DNA of 64,000 nt from Bacteroidota bacterium (GTDB lineage Bacteria; Bacteroidota; Bacteroidia; AKYH767-A; OLB10): assembly GCA_019136655.1 (NCBI GenBank), contig JAGVTU010000010.1, forward strand, positions 62,001 to 126,000, read 5' to 3'. The position numbers and the translations under genes are program-made. The notes beneath the pieces are model-generated. The model had not been told where the DNA came from, searched no databases, and saw only the letters and a program-made list of their open reading frames with translations. Positions 9,459 to 22,070 of this stretch are shown here, one piece after another (within the stretch, counting starts at the first letter, position 1; every line of letters starts with the position of its first letter).

Positions 9459-10229
9459 ATGAAATTAAAACTGCATAGACCTTTAGTTACTTTTGACCTT
9501 GAAACAACAGGTGTTGTGGTTGGACTGGACCGTATTGTTGAATTAGGTGTTCTTAAAGTATTGCCTGATGGTACTCAGTCAGTGAAAGTGTGGCGAATAA
9601 ATCCTGAAATGCCCATTCCAGCAGCTGCATCACGTGTTCACGGAATTTATGATGCTGATGTAGCTGATTGCCCCACCTTCAAAGATGTTGCTGCCGATAT
9701 AAAACAATATCTGACCAATGTTGATCTTGCAGGCTACAACTCCAATCGTTTTGATGTGCCTATGTTGGTTGATGAATTTCTTCGCGCAGGAGTTGAGTTT
9801 GACATCCGAAGTCATAAGTTGATTGATGTTCAGCACATCTATCATAAAATGGAACCCCGAACACTTTCAGCAGCATATAAATTTTATTGCCAGAGCGAAC
9901 TCACCAATGCTCATAGTGCCGAAGGGGATATAAGAGCTACCTATGCAGTTCTTGAAGCACAGCTCGAGAAATATGACCAGTTTCTAAAACCTGATGTAAA
10001 CGCTCTGCACGACTTTTGCAATAATTCTAATAATGTAGACCTTGCCGGGCGCATTGTGTATGATGACAATAAAAGAGAAATTTTTAATTTCGGAAAATAC
10101 AAAGGCAGGCTTGTAACTGAAGTTTTTAAAGCAGATCCCAGTTATTATGACTGGATGCTAAAAGGTGATTTTTCCAGAGATACAAAACAGGTCATTACAA
10201 CCCTTCGGCTTCGAGAGCGAAACCTTTAA
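9459..10229 (+). CDS. DnaQ-family 3'-5' exonuclease with ExoX-like C-terminal segment
   Basis: A 256-residue protein. The exonuclease fold fills residues 1-175: Exo I motif FDLETTG with the metal-binding D and E, Exo II in DLAGYNSNRFDVPMLVDEF, and Exo III in NAHSAEGDIRATYAVLEAQL with the H and D expected of the DEDDh class. Residues about 205-256 (FNFGKYKGRLVTEVF ... YYDWMLKGDF) match the short C-terminal module found in exodeoxyribonuclease X-like proteins. It likely trims DNA 3' ends in repair or proofreading; it is not clearly the main Pol III epsilon subunit. The ATG lies 9 bp after the previous stop, so co-transcription is likely. Confidence 0.85.
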   Translation: MKLKLHRPLVTFDLETTGVVVGLDRIVELGVLKVLPDGTQSVKVWRINPEMPIPAAASRVHGIYDADVADCPTFKDVAADIKQYLTNVDLAGYNSNRFDVPMLVDEFLRAGVEFDIRSHKLIDVQHIYHKMEPRTLSAAYKFYCQSELTNAHSAEGDIRATYAVLEAQLEKYDQFLKPDVNALHDFCNNSNNVDLAGRIVYDDNKREIFNFGKYKGRLVTEVFKADPSYYDWMLKGDFSRDTKQVITTLRLRERNL

Positions 10230-10294
10230 AACACTTAGCTGTTTATTTATTCAGATTCATTAAAATTATTTCTTAAATTCATATCTTTAGCCTG

Positions 10295-12556
10295 ATGGAA
10301 TTAGGCAACGCAAACCAAAAAACGGGTAAGACCTCAGAAAATAATTCATCCAGACAAAAAACTAAAGATGGATTAATCATAGATCTTGAAGCTGAAAAAA
10401 AAGAAATCAGCAAACGTTACAGGCATTTGCTTAAAGCATGCAAAGCCGACCTCGATAAAAACGATAAAAAGTTAATTCGACTGGCATTTGACACTGCACT
10501 GGAAGCGCATAAAGACATGCGCAGAAAATCAGGCGAACCCTACATATATCATCCTATTGCAGTTGCTCAGATAGTTGCCGAAGAAATCGGTCTGCGATCT
10601 GCTATTCCTGTAGTATGTGCATTGCTGCATGATACTGTAGAAGATACCTACATTACACTTGAAGACATCAGAACAATGTTTGGTCCTGTTGCCGAAAAAA
10701 TTATTGACGGTCTCACCAAAATTTCAGGAGTATTTGATCAGACAAGTTCTCTTCAGGCTGAAAATTTTCGTAAGATGCTTCTTACACTAAGTGATGATGT
10801 AAGAGTGATTCTGATAAAACTGGCTGACCGTTTACATAACATGCGTACACTCGGTAGCATGTCACGCGATAAACAACTCAAAATCGCCTCCGAAACAGCC
10901 TATTTATATGCTCCTTTAGCTCATCGTTTGGGTTTTTATAACATCAAAACTGAATTAGATGACCTTGCTCTGAAATATACAGAACCAGAAGTTTTTAACA
11001 ACATTGCTGATAAGCTTCAGGAATCCAAAAAAGAACGTGATAAATTTATTTCAGAATTTATTCAGCCTATAAAAGCTGAATTACTCAAACAAGGTTTTAA
11101 GTTTGAAGTGAAAGGACGACCCAAATCTATTTTCTCCATCTGGAATAAAATGAAAAAACAAGGCGTAACATTTGACGAAATTTACGACCTGTTTGCCATC
11201 CGAATAATTATTGATACTCCTCCAGAGCATGAAAAAGCTGATTGCTGGAAAGTATATTCAATAGTTACTGACTCTTATGTTCCAAATCCAGACAGACTTC
11301 GCGACTGGATATCAACCCCAAAATCCAATGGCTATGAATCACTCCATACTACTGTGATGAGCGATAAAGGTAAATGGGTCGAAGTTCAAATCCGTTCGCA
11401 ACGCATGAATGAAATTGCTGAAAAAGGATTCGCTGCACACTGGAAATATAAAGAGTCTGCTCAGGAAACCGCTTTGGACGAATGGCTCACACGCATTCGC
11501 GAATTGCTCGAAAATCCTGAAAGCAATGCTCTTGATTTTGTGGATGATTTCAAGTTGAATTTATTTGCTGACGAAATTTTTGTGTTCACTCCTAAAGGAG
11601 ATCTAAAAACCCTTCCGGTCAACAGCACGGCTCTTGACTTTGCTTATGAAATTCACTCCGACATTGGAAGCCGTTGCATCGGTGCAAAAATTAATCACAA
11701 ACTGGTTCCCATTTCACATAAACTAAACAGTGGTGATCAAATTGAAATTCTTACTTCCGATAAACAATATCCTAAGGAGGACTGGTTAAGTTTTGTAGTA
11801 ACAGCTAAAGCAAAAGGACGAATAAAAGCAACACTCAAAGAGGAGAAGAAACATTTGGCTGATCAGGGCAAAGAAATTTTTCAGCGTAAACTGAAACACC
11901 TGAAAATTCCTGACTCCGAAGTAAATATGAACGATATTCTTCTCTACTATAAACTTCCAAGTGCACTGGAGTTTTTTTACAGAGTAGCAATGGATGCAAT
12001 TGATTTGAAGCAATTACGCGAAGCTGTTAATTATAAAGACCAGAGATTAAGAAATGAGCGGAGAGAACCTACTCTTGAAGAAATTGTTCATAATATAAGA
12101 GGTTCTTCTGATATGCTTGTTATAGGTGAAAACCTCAGTAAAATAGATTATAAACTTTCGCCTTGTTGCAACCCGATTCCGGGAGATGATGTATTTGGTT
12201 TTATCACTATCAATGACGGAATAAAAATTCACAGAATAAATTGCCCAAATGCCATGCAATTAATGAGCAACTATGCTTATAGGATTGTAAAAGCTAAATG
12301 GACAGGTCAGGAACAATTATCCTTTCTTGTTGGAATCAGAATTACAGGGATGGATGATGTTGGTGTAGTTAACAACATTACCAAAATAATTTCAAGCGGA
12401 TTAAAAGTAAACATGCGCTCCATTTCAATTGACAGCAACGAAGGTTTATTTGAAGGAACAATTATGTTATTTGTTCACGATACTGAACACCTCACAAAAC
12501 TTATGAAAAAACTTTCTAATCTTCCGGGTATTCTCAGCGTCACCCGAATAAATTAA
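10295..12556 (+). CDS. RelA/SpoT family (p)ppGpp synthetase/hydrolase
   Basis: A 753-residue stringent-response enzyme with all four usual modules. The HD hydrolase domain is at about residues 55-210 (HPIAVAQIVAEE, LLHDTVEDT, KLADRLHNMRTL), so hydrolase activity looks intact. The synthetase domain is at about 255-400 (RPKSIFSIWNKMK, YDLFAIRII, STPKSNGYESLHTTV, VEVQIRS, EKGFAAHWKYK). The TGS domain is at about 420-485 (IFVFTPKGDLKTLP). A C-terminal ACT domain ends the protein. It controls the alarmone pool in response to starvation. One bifunctional Rel-type enzyme per genome is common in Bacteroidota. The following small gene starts 8 bp after its stop. Confidence 0.95.
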   Translation: MELGNANQKTGKTSENNSSRQKTKDGLIIDLEAEKKEISKRYRHLLKACKADLDKNDKKLIRLAFDTALEAHKDMRRKSGEPYIYHPIAVAQIVAEEIGLRSAIPVVCALLHDTVEDTYITLEDIRTMFGPVAEKIIDGLTKISGVFDQTSSLQAENFRKMLLTLSDDVRVILIKLADRLHNMRTLGSMSRDKQLKIASETAYLYAPLAHRLGFYNIKTELDDLALKYTEPEVFNNIADKLQESKKERDKFISEFIQPIKAELLKQGFKFEVKGRPKSIFSIWNKMKKQGVTFDEIYDLFAIRIIIDTPPEHEKADCWKVYSIVTDSYVPNPDRLRDWISTPKSNGYESLHTTVMSDKGKWVEVQIRSQRMNEIAEKGFAAHWKYKESAQETALDEWLTRIRELLENPESNALDFVDDFKLNLFADEIFVFTPKGDLKTLPVNSTALDFAYEIHSDIGSRCIGAKINHKLVPISHKLNSGDQIEILTSDKQYPKEDWLSFVVTAKAKGRIKATLKEEKKHLADQGKEIFQRKLKHLKIPDSEVNMNDILLYYKLPSALEFFYRVAMDAIDLKQLREAVNYKDQRLRNERREPTLEEIVHNIRGSSDMLVIGENLSKIDYKLSPCCNPIPGDDVFGFITINDGIKIHRINCPNAMQLMSNYAYRIVKAKWTGQEQLSFLVGIRITGMDDVGVVNNITKIISSGLKVNMRSISIDSNEGLFEGTIMLFVHDTEHLTKLMKKLSNLPGILSVTRIN

Positions 12557-12563
12557 TTACATT

Positions 12564-13040
12564 ATGTACATCCCATTCGAACAACTGCCTTCCAATGCCA
12601 AAGTCTGGATTTATCAGTCGGACCGAAAACTCTCCGAAACTGAACAACGAGATTTAGCAGATCAGCTTACGGTTTTTATTGACGAATGGACATCTCATAG
12701 CACTTTACTGAAAGCTTCATTCGCTATTATGCATGATTTCTTTATCATTCTTGCTGTTGACAATGCTTACACAATGGCAAGTGGGTGTTCAATTGATAAA
12801 TCTATTCAGTTTCTTAAATCATTAGGCAAAAAAATAAATGTAGATTTCTTAAACAGACTCAACATTCTGACATTACATAAAGGTGAATTTCTTATGTACG
12901 ACTATCATTCACTAAAAGAAAAATTAAAAAATAAAAATATAGAACCTGCCACTAAAATTTTCAATAATCTTGTAGAGTCAAAATCAGACCTTGATAGCAA
13001 TTGGTTGATTGATGTAGAAGGCTCCTGGTTAAAACCATAA
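12564..13040 (+). CDS. Conserved hypothetical protein (Bacteroidota family, ~158 aa)
   Basis: A 158-residue soluble protein with no signal peptide or membrane segment. Recognisable stretches are MYIPFEQLPSNAKVWIYQSDR at the start and the 'A.GCSIDKSi.FlkslGkk' segment near residue 75. I remember such proteins as a small family widespread in this phylum, sometimes mislabelled as ABC transporter ATPases; no Walker motifs are present here, so that label is unsupported. It sits between rel and a small membrane protein gene on the same strand. Function unknown. Confidence 0.75.
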   Translation: MYIPFEQLPSNAKVWIYQSDRKLSETEQRDLADQLTVFIDEWTSHSTLLKASFAIMHDFFIILAVDNAYTMASGCSIDKSIQFLKSLGKKINVDFLNRLNILTLHKGEFLMYDYHSLKEKLKNKNIEPATKIFNNLVESKSDLDSNWLIDVEGSWLKP

Positions 13041-13073
13041 TGTTATTTCAAGTTGTTTCAAAAATAATTTAAA

Positions 13074-13427
13074 ATGAACTTTATCCTTAAACTTATCATC
13101 ACAACACTGGCAGTTATGCTGGTTTCCTACATCCTGCCGGGTGTTCATGTCGACAGTATCATGACTGCATTGATTGTATCTTGCATTTTGGCATTTCTCA
13201 ATTCCATTATAAAACCATTATTGGTTCTTTTCACTTTACCACTCACAATTATTACCCTTGGATTATTCCTGCTGGTTATCAATGCTGTCATTATTATTCT
13301 TACAGATAAACTCGTAGATGGATTCTACATTAAAAATTTTGGTGTTGCATTGCTTTTCTCAATACTTCTAAGTTTAACTACCTCAGTTTTAGAAATGCTA
13401 TCCGGTAGCAATCGAAACAATTCATAA
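13074..13427 (+). CDS. Phage-holin-4-like / YvlD-type small membrane protein
   Basis: A 117-residue protein made almost entirely of four hydrophobic helices (about residues 3-20, 27-45, 52-78 and 88-112). The sequence 'ailafLNsiIKPllvlftLPltiiTLGlFllviNaviiiltd' is typical of the phage_holin_4_2 / YvlD family of housekeeping membrane proteins. Despite the family name there is no phage context. The role is unknown. It ends in front of a terminator hairpin. Confidence 0.85.
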   Translation: MNFILKLIITTLAVMLVSYILPGVHVDSIMTALIVSCILAFLNSIIKPLLVLFTLPLTIITLGLFLLVINAVIIILTDKLVDGFYIKNFGVALLFSILLSLTTSVLEMLSGSNRNNS

Positions 13428-13457
13428 AAAAAGGAGGCTTTCACCTCCCTTTTACTT
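13428..13457. terminator. Hairpin terminator between convergent genes
   Basis: AAAAGGAGG and CCTCC-CTTTT form a short stem around a 6-nt loop, followed by a T-rich run. It sits between the convergent holin-like and hydrolase-like genes and may work on both strands. Confidence 0.7.
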
Positions 13458-13477
13458 TTTTTAAGAATCTCCTCAGA

Positions 13478-14293
13478 TTATTTACCTCCTAAGAATTTCG
13501 ATATCTTTTCAAAATACAAATTCTTGTCAGTAATAAAATTATCATCATTTTTTGCTGAGTTTTTCACTACGTAAGTTTCACTGATCCCTTTTATCTGTTT
13601 TACATCTGTTGGATTTATCAATGCATCCTGTGGCGAAACAATTACCATCAGCCCTTTCATACCTTTTGGTTTTTCCATGGCATACATAGGTTCATAATTT
13701 TTGTCAAAACCAAATGGCATAACCACATCCTTACCCAACTTATCCTTTATTTTCTTTTTCATCACCTCAAGCCCTATCCACGGTCCATCAGCAATAACCT
13801 TTAAAGTTTCTGAACGGTTGGCCCCTACTCCAATTGACAAGCCGGCACCAATACCTCTTCCATACAAATTAAATTTTGTAATTGCTCTTGATTTGCGCAT
13901 ATAATCCAAAACAGCATTCATATCTACAATAAATTGAGGATAGATAAACAAATCAGGATCAATCTTAAAATCACTGCTTGTTCCGTAACCACGGTAATCA
14001 TACATGGCCACATTATATCCTGCACTTAAGAATGAGTTTGCAATCTCTATATTATCTGCCATATTGCCGTCACCACTTCCACTCATCACAACCCAGTTAG
14101 TTGTCTTTTTCGGTAATTCAAACATCCAGGCATTCAATATAGCACCATCAGGAGTTTTTATCTTTTCTTCCTTATAAGTCATACCGTATTTGTCAGGTAA
14201 AACTTTATACTCCCTGGACGGATTCAAAGCTTCTGTTGTACCGTACAGTACAAAACTTAATACCAAACAAACTATTAATGATTTTTTTAGCAT
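13478..14293 (-). CDS. Alpha/beta-hydrolase-fold protein lacking the nucleophile serine (probable pseudoenzyme)
   Basis: A 271-residue exported protein (signal peptide about 1-22). It follows the BEM46/YfhR-like alpha/beta hydrolase pattern: the oxyanion strand is in NWVVMSGSGDG, and AGYNVAMYDYRGYGTS comes before the nucleophile elbow. The elbow reads YGRGIGAG: the expected GxSxG serine is Gly (G147, codon GGT). The acid-loop equivalent is VSPQDALI. No histidine is present in the usual C-terminal position (ENSAKNDDNF-like stretch instead). It therefore probably does not hydrolyse by the Ser-His-Asp mechanism and may bind rather than cut. The gene is intact and single, not decayed. Confidence 0.8.
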   Translation of the reverse strand: MLKKSLIVCLVLSFVLYGTTEALNPSREYKVLPDKYGMTYKEEKIKTPDGAILNAWMFELPKKTTNWVVMSGSGDGNMADNIEIANSFLSAGYNVAMYDYRGYGTSSDFKIDPDLFIYPQFIVDMNAVLDYMRKSRAITKFNLYGRGIGAGLSIGVGANRSETLKVIADGPWIGLEVMKKKIKDKLGKDVVMPFGFDKNYEPMYAMEKPKGMKGLMVIVSPQDALINPTDVKQIKGISETYVVKNSAKNDDNFITDKNLYFEKISKFLGGK

Positions 14294-14475
14294 AGTAATA
14301 AAATAAATTAAAGTTAATAAACCTCAAAGTTATAATCTAACTATGTTCCTTAGATTATATTTTATCAATAGTTACTCACAATCATCAAAAATTTAAACTC
14401 TTTACTTCTCGCAATCATTCTCCTTAACTTTTAATAATTTCGGCCCGCTTTTCATTTAATTTCAATATTCCGTTC

Positions 14476-15795
14476 ATGCGAAAAATATTAGTACTCGGTG
14501 CAGGCAAATCCTCTTACCATTTAATAAGTTATTTACTTCAGAATGCATCATCCCAAAACTGGCAGATTACAGTGGCTGATGCTTCACTCGAATTGGCAAC
14601 TTCTAAAACCAATAATCACCCTTCTGCAAAAGCAGTTAGTTTAGATATTAAGAATGAATCTGAACGCAATTCTTATATTTCCGGCCATGATATTATTGTT
14701 TCGCTGTTGCCACCTGCGCTGCACTACCTTGCAGCGATTTCTTGTTTAAGTAATAATAAAAATCTGGTTACGGCTTCTTACGTATCACCTGAAATGCAGG
14801 CATTACATAATGATGCACAGAAGAAAGGTCTCATTTTTCTGAATGAATGTGGTCTCGATCCGGGAATCGATCACATGTCAGCAATGAAAATTATTCATGA
14901 TTTACAATCTCAGGGCGCAGAAATAAATGCCTTTAAATCCTATACCGGTGGACTTATTTCTCCTGAATCTAATAATAACCCTTGGGGATATAAATTTACC
15001 TGGAATCCTAAAAATGTGATTCTTGCCGGTCAGGGCACAGCTACTTATACACAAAATCACCAAACCAAATTCATTCCTTATCACCGTCTTTTTTCGCAAA
15101 CAGAAAAAATAAATATTGAAGGCACAGGTGAATTTGAAGGTTATGCCAACAGAAATTCTAATACTTATTTAGAAACATATAATTTACAAAACACTGCAAC
15201 ACTTTTGCGTGGCACACTCCGTTATCCCGGCTACTGCTCTGCATGGAATCTTTTTGTACATATAGGTATCACTGACGATACCTATCAGGTCAATAATCTG
15301 TCTTCTCTCACCTATCACGACTGGATTTCGTCCTACTTCCCTGATTCAGATAAACCATTGTTAAATATACTTCAGGAAAAATTTCAGCATCTCAATCTCT
15401 CATCTCAGGATTGGGAGCGAATTCAATGGACAGGCATTCTTGATAAAACTCCTATACCTCTCAACAATGGTACCCCTGCCGAAATACTCCTGAACTTACT
15501 TCAGTCTAAATGGAAATTGGAACATGGTGATTTAGATTTAGTAGTCATGCAGCATATTTTTGAATATACTCAAAACGGAAAAAAGCACGCTCACACATCA
15601 TCGCTAAGTGTAAAAGGTGAAAACGAAACTGCAACTGCAATGTCTAAAACCGTTGGCTCACCTCTGGCAATTGCCACAAAACTTATTCTCAATGACAACA
15701 TCAAATCAAAAGGAGTTGTCATCCCTGTTCTTCCCGAAATTTACAATCCTGTTCTTGACGAACTGTCACAACTGGGAATTATTTTCCAAAGCTAA
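14476..15795 (+). CDS. Saccharopine dehydrogenase-like (glutamate-forming/LYS9-type) oxidoreductase
   Basis: A 439-residue protein. The N-terminus is a Rossmann fold with GAGKSSYHLISYLL (GxGxxS variant), followed by IIVSLLPPALH and the family signature NECGLDPGIDHMSAM near residue 130. The second domain (from about 150: SYTGGLISPESNNNPWGYKFTWNP) is that of saccharopine reductase (LYS9-type) rather than of LYS1. Such enzymes interconvert saccharopine with aminoadipate semialdehyde and glutamate, in lysine degradation or related reductions. No lysine-pathway neighbours are present, so the true substrate is not certain. It is transcribed alone between an intergenic gap and a convergent gene. Confidence 0.85.
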   Translation: MRKILVLGAGKSSYHLISYLLQNASSQNWQITVADASLELATSKTNNHPSAKAVSLDIKNESERNSYISGHDIIVSLLPPALHYLAAISCLSNNKNLVTASYVSPEMQALHNDAQKKGLIFLNECGLDPGIDHMSAMKIIHDLQSQGAEINAFKSYTGGLISPESNNNPWGYKFTWNPKNVILAGQGTATYTQNHQTKFIPYHRLFSQTEKINIEGTGEFEGYANRNSNTYLETYNLQNTATLLRGTLRYPGYCSAWNLFVHIGITDDTYQVNNLSSLTYHDWISSYFPDSDKPLLNILQEKFQHLNLSSQDWERIQWTGILDKTPIPLNNGTPAEILLNLLQSKWKLEHGDLDLVVMQHIFEYTQNGKKHAHTSSLSVKGENETATAMSKTVGSPLAIATKLILNDNIKSKGVVIPVLPEIYNPVLDELSQLGIIFQS

Positions 15796-15856
15796 ATTCA
15801 GAATAGTAAAAATGTAGCTGTAAAATACGTCTATAACTACTATATAAATTTACTAT

Positions 15857-16603
15857 TTATTTCCCACTTTGCAATCGTTCCGGCAGATGAGTATAAAACT
15901 CCCTTGTCAATTGTATATATTCATCTGAATATTTCCCGTCTGAATTCTGTATTGATAATGTATCTGTCTTTATTTCTGATCGAACCTTACTAAATCTAAG
16001 CAACAATCGCTTCTCTGCTTTTCCAAACTTCGTCCTCACTCTGACTATTTCATTAACAAACAAACCTTGACTTTCCGCTACCTCTATTAATAAACCTCCT
16101 TCTTTGACAGGCAAAATCAACGAAAAACTACCTTCAGGAGTAAGTAAATTTACAACTGCCTGTATCAACTCTCCCATAGTCAATGTCTCATTAAAATGTC
16201 TTGCTACATTTCTCTCCACAAAGGTTGACTTATGTGCATTCATAAAAAATGGCGGATTGCTTATAATTAAGTCGTACCTCCTCTCTGCAATTTCAGCATA
16301 AGCCTGAACAGAACATTGCTTTGCATTTAATCTTTCTCTCCATTGTGATACCTCAAAATTTTCCTTTGCATGCATATAGGCCTGCATATCTATATCTATT
16401 GCATCTATAACCGCATCACTTCTTTGTGCAACCATCAGTGCCAGCAATCCGGTGCCTGTTCCTACATCTAATATATATTTAGCGTTACTACATGCAACCC
16501 ATGCCCCCAATAACACTGCATCGGTACCAACCTTCATTGCACATTGCGTCTGTTTAACCTCAAACTTTTTAAAATAAAATACCGAATGTTCTTCTTCTGC
16601 CAT
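15857..16603 (-). CDS. tRNA1(Val) A37 N6-methyltransferase TrmN6-like
   Basis: A 248-residue class I SAM-dependent methyltransferase. Motif I is ILDVGTGTGLLALMVAQR, and the catalytic motif of N6-adenine methyltransferases is ISNPPFF. The early stretch FKKFEVKQTQCAMKVGTDAVLLGAWV is typical of TrmN6/YfiC. The start is set at the ATG at 16603 (MAEEEHSVFYFKKF), which gives the usual family length. An upstream ATG at 16687 would add 28 residues unlike the family. It likely methylates A37 of one tRNA-Val. It is transcribed away from the rRNA operon. Confidence 0.85.
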   Translation of the reverse strand: MAEEEHSVFYFKKFEVKQTQCAMKVGTDAVLLGAWVACSNAKYILDVGTGTGLLALMVAQRSDAVIDAIDIDMQAYMHAKENFEVSQWRERLNAKQCSVQAYAEIAERRYDLIISNPPFFMNAHKSTFVERNVARHFNETLTMGELIQAVVNLLTPEGSFSLILPVKEGGLLIEVAESQGLFVNEIVRVRTKFGKAEKRLLLRFSKVRSEIKTDTLSIQNSDGKYSDEYIQLTREFYTHLPERLQSGK

Positions 16604-16693
16604 AAAATTAACCTCATATTCACCATTTAATCTGTTCATACTCAACAACCTCACGCAATTTAATGGATTGTGAATAAAAAAGATCAAATAATA

Positions 16694-16724
16694 TTTGGTG
16701 TATTACAAAACTGATGTACCTTTG
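16694..16724 (+). promoter_or_regulatory. rRNA operon promoter P1
   Basis: TTTG at 16694-16697, a 19-bp spacer, and TACCTTTG at 16717-16724: a perfect match to the Bacteroidota -33/-7 consensus. It is about 285 bp before the 16S gene. Confidence 0.85.
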
Positions 16725-16749
16725 CAGCCCCAAAATAACCAAAAAAGGG

Positions 16750-16769
16750 TTTAACTCAACGGAGTTAAA
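16750..16769 (+). other. Hairpin between the two rRNA promoters
   Basis: A perfect 8-bp inverted repeat TTTAACTC-AACG-GAGTTAAA lies in the transcript from P1 just before P2, followed by an A-rich stretch. It is not a T-tailed terminator on the plus strand. It could be an attenuator, a processing site or a binding site; role unknown. Confidence 0.6.
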
Positions 16770-16796
16770 AATAAAATAAAAAAAGTTTAAAAAATA

Positions 16797-16828
16797 TTTG
16801 CGCAATTGAAATACAAGTTCTACTTTTG
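16797..16828 (+). promoter_or_regulatory. rRNA operon promoter P2
   Basis: TTTG at 16797-16800, a 20-bp spacer, and TACTTTTG at 16821-16828: a second perfect Bacteroidota promoter, about 105 bp after P1. The region 16604-17010 has no gene. It holds P1, the hairpin, P2, boxA and the 5' half of the 16S processing stem. Confidence 0.88.
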
Positions 16829-16875
16829 CGCTCCCATTTTGAAAAACAGAATTTAGTTTATCAAAATATATTTAA

Positions 16876-16886
16876 ACGTTCTTTGA
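16876..16886 (+). promoter_or_regulatory. boxA-like antitermination element before 16S
   Basis: ACGTTCTTTGA occurs here in the rRNA leader and again, identically, before 23S at 18950-18960. Position and repetition fit the boxA element bound by Nus factors on rRNA transcripts. Confidence 0.7.
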
Positions 16887-16895
16887 AGATTTAAT

Positions 16896-16909
16896 AGGAA
16901 ATAACAAGC
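16896..16909 (+). other. 5' half of the 16S precursor processing stem
   Basis: AGGAAATAACAAGC is perfectly complementary over 14 bases to 18551-18564 downstream of 16S. The two halves close the 16S precursor into the long stem normally cut by RNase III. Confidence 0.85.
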
Positions 16910-17010
16910 CTGACCTGATTTAATAAGCACAAATCAGGAATTGAGTAAAATCCCAGAGCATTATATTCTTAATTATAGATTTATCTGTAAAAAGAATCAA
17001 AAGACAAACT

Positions 17011-18534
<1,524 letters not shown>

Positions 18535-18550
18535 TGGAGTGATTTTACGT

Positions 18551-18564
18551 GCTTGTTATTTCCT
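18551..18564 (+). other. 3' half of the 16S precursor processing stem
   Basis: GCTTGTTATTTCCT is the exact reverse complement of 16896-16909. The spacer from 18535 to 18994 otherwise holds the two tRNA genes, boxA and the 23S processing stem. Confidence 0.85.
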
Positions 18565-18631
18565 TTTTTTCTTCACTTTTAATCTCACTCGAGTTAACGT
18601 GGTGCTTACACGAGGTACTATTCCTTCTAAT

Positions 18632-18706
18632 AGTCCCGTAGCTCAGCTTGGTTAGAGCACTACACTGATAATGTAGGGGTCAGCAGTTCAAATCTGCTCG
18701 GGACTA
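18632..18706 (+). tRNA. tRNA-Ile (GAT)
   Basis: Full cloverleaf: acceptor AGTCCCG/CGGGACT, D arm GCTC/GAGC, anticodon stem CTACA/TGTAG with loop CTGATAA (anticodon GAT), T stem AGCAG/CTGCT with loop TTCAAAT. The discriminator base is A. The CCA tail is not encoded (the DNA reads ACAT), so it must be added after transcription. Confidence 0.96.
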
Positions 18707-18748
18707 CATATTAATCAGGCTTAAAGTCTCACAACTTTATCTTGATTC

Positions 18749-18825
18749 GGGGGTGTAGCTCAGCTGGCTAGAGCACCTGCCTTGCACGCAGGGGGTCATC
18801 GGTTCGAATCCGTTCACCTCCACCA
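18749..18825 (+). tRNA. tRNA-Ala (TGC)
   Basis: Full cloverleaf: acceptor GGGGGTG/CACCTCC with one G-T pair, anticodon stem CCTGC/GCAGG with loop CTTGCAC (anticodon TGC), T loop TTCGAAT. The T stem ATCGG/CCGTT has one T-T mismatch. CCA is encoded at 18823-18825, unlike in the preceding tRNA-Ile. Ile-Ala in the 16S-23S spacer is the common bacterial arrangement. Confidence 0.96.
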
Positions 18826-18949
18826 TCTTAACTCAACTTATTACAACGGTAATAAGTCTCATTGTTTAATTAGCTTAATGTAAAAGCAATCCCTCGGGAT
18901 CCACAATGGTGCAAACCCATTATTAAACACAAATCCTTCTTCCAAGGAT

Positions 18950-18960
18950 ACGTTCTTTGA
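18950..18960 (+). promoter_or_regulatory. boxA-like antitermination element before 23S
   Basis: Second copy of ACGTTCTTTGA, identical to 16876-16886 and just upstream of the 23S processing stem. This is where a second boxA is expected in rRNA operons. Confidence 0.7.
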
Positions 18961-18965
18961 CTTAC

Positions 18966-18992
18966 TGGCAATAAAAATATTATAATAAATTG
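18966..18992 (+). other. 5' half of the 23S precursor processing stem
   Basis: This A/T-rich stretch (starting TGGCAATAAAAATATT) pairs with 21847-21871 downstream of 23S, with only a small bulge. With a further GACTT-AC/GTAAAGTC extension it closes the 23S precursor. Confidence 0.85.
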
Positions 18993-18994
18993 AG

Positions 18995-21841
<2,847 letters not shown>

Positions 21842-21846
21842 GAATA

Positions 21847-21871
21847 CAATTTATTATAATATTTTTTGCCA
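21847..21871 (+). other. 3' half of the 23S precursor processing stem
   Basis: CAATTTATTATAATATTTTT followed by TGCCA is complementary to 18966-18992, flanking the 23S gene. Confidence 0.85.
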
Positions 21872-21893
21872 CGTAAAGTCATTTTAAAAGAAA

Positions 21894-22006
21894 TTATGGT
21901 GACTATTGCAAGGGTGTCCACCTCTTCCCATACCGAACAGAGAAGTTAAGCCCCTTAGCGCAGATGGTACTACAGTAACATGTGGGATAGTATGTCGTTG
22001 CCGTAA
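21894..22006 (+). rRNA. 5S ribosomal RNA
   Basis: About 113 nt with the terminal stem TTATGGTGAC / GTTGCCGTAA (10 bp, some G-T pairs) and the conserved core CCACCTCTTCCCATACCGAACAGAGAAGTTAAGC in the middle. It is the last gene of the rRNA operon. Confidence 0.94.
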
Positions 22007-22011
22007 ATATT

Positions 22012-22043
22012 AAGCTCCGGAGTTTTACTTCGGAGCTTTTTTA
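22012..22043 (+). terminator. rRNA operon terminator
   Basis: AAGCTCCG (22012-22019) pairs with CGGAGCTT (22031-22038), extended inward by AGT/ACT, and is followed by a T-run. Confidence 0.9.
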
Positions 22044-22049
22044 TTTTTG
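22042..22049 (+). promoter_or_regulatory. -7 element (TATTTTTG) of the porin-like gene
   Basis: TATTTTTG fits TAnnTTTG and overlaps the rRNA terminator's T-run. The transcript would start near 22056, so the in-frame TTG at 22047 cannot be the start and the ATG at 22071 is preferred. No TTTG is seen 19-21 bp upstream. Confidence 0.5.
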
Positions 22050-22070
22050 CACAACTCTATTTCCAATTTG

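Noticed and set aside
12564..13040. ABC transporter ATPase label for the 158-residue protein
   Set aside because: No Walker A, Walker B or signature motif present.
13074..13427. Phage holin as sign of a prophage
   Set aside because: The family is a common housekeeping membrane protein and no phage genes are nearby.
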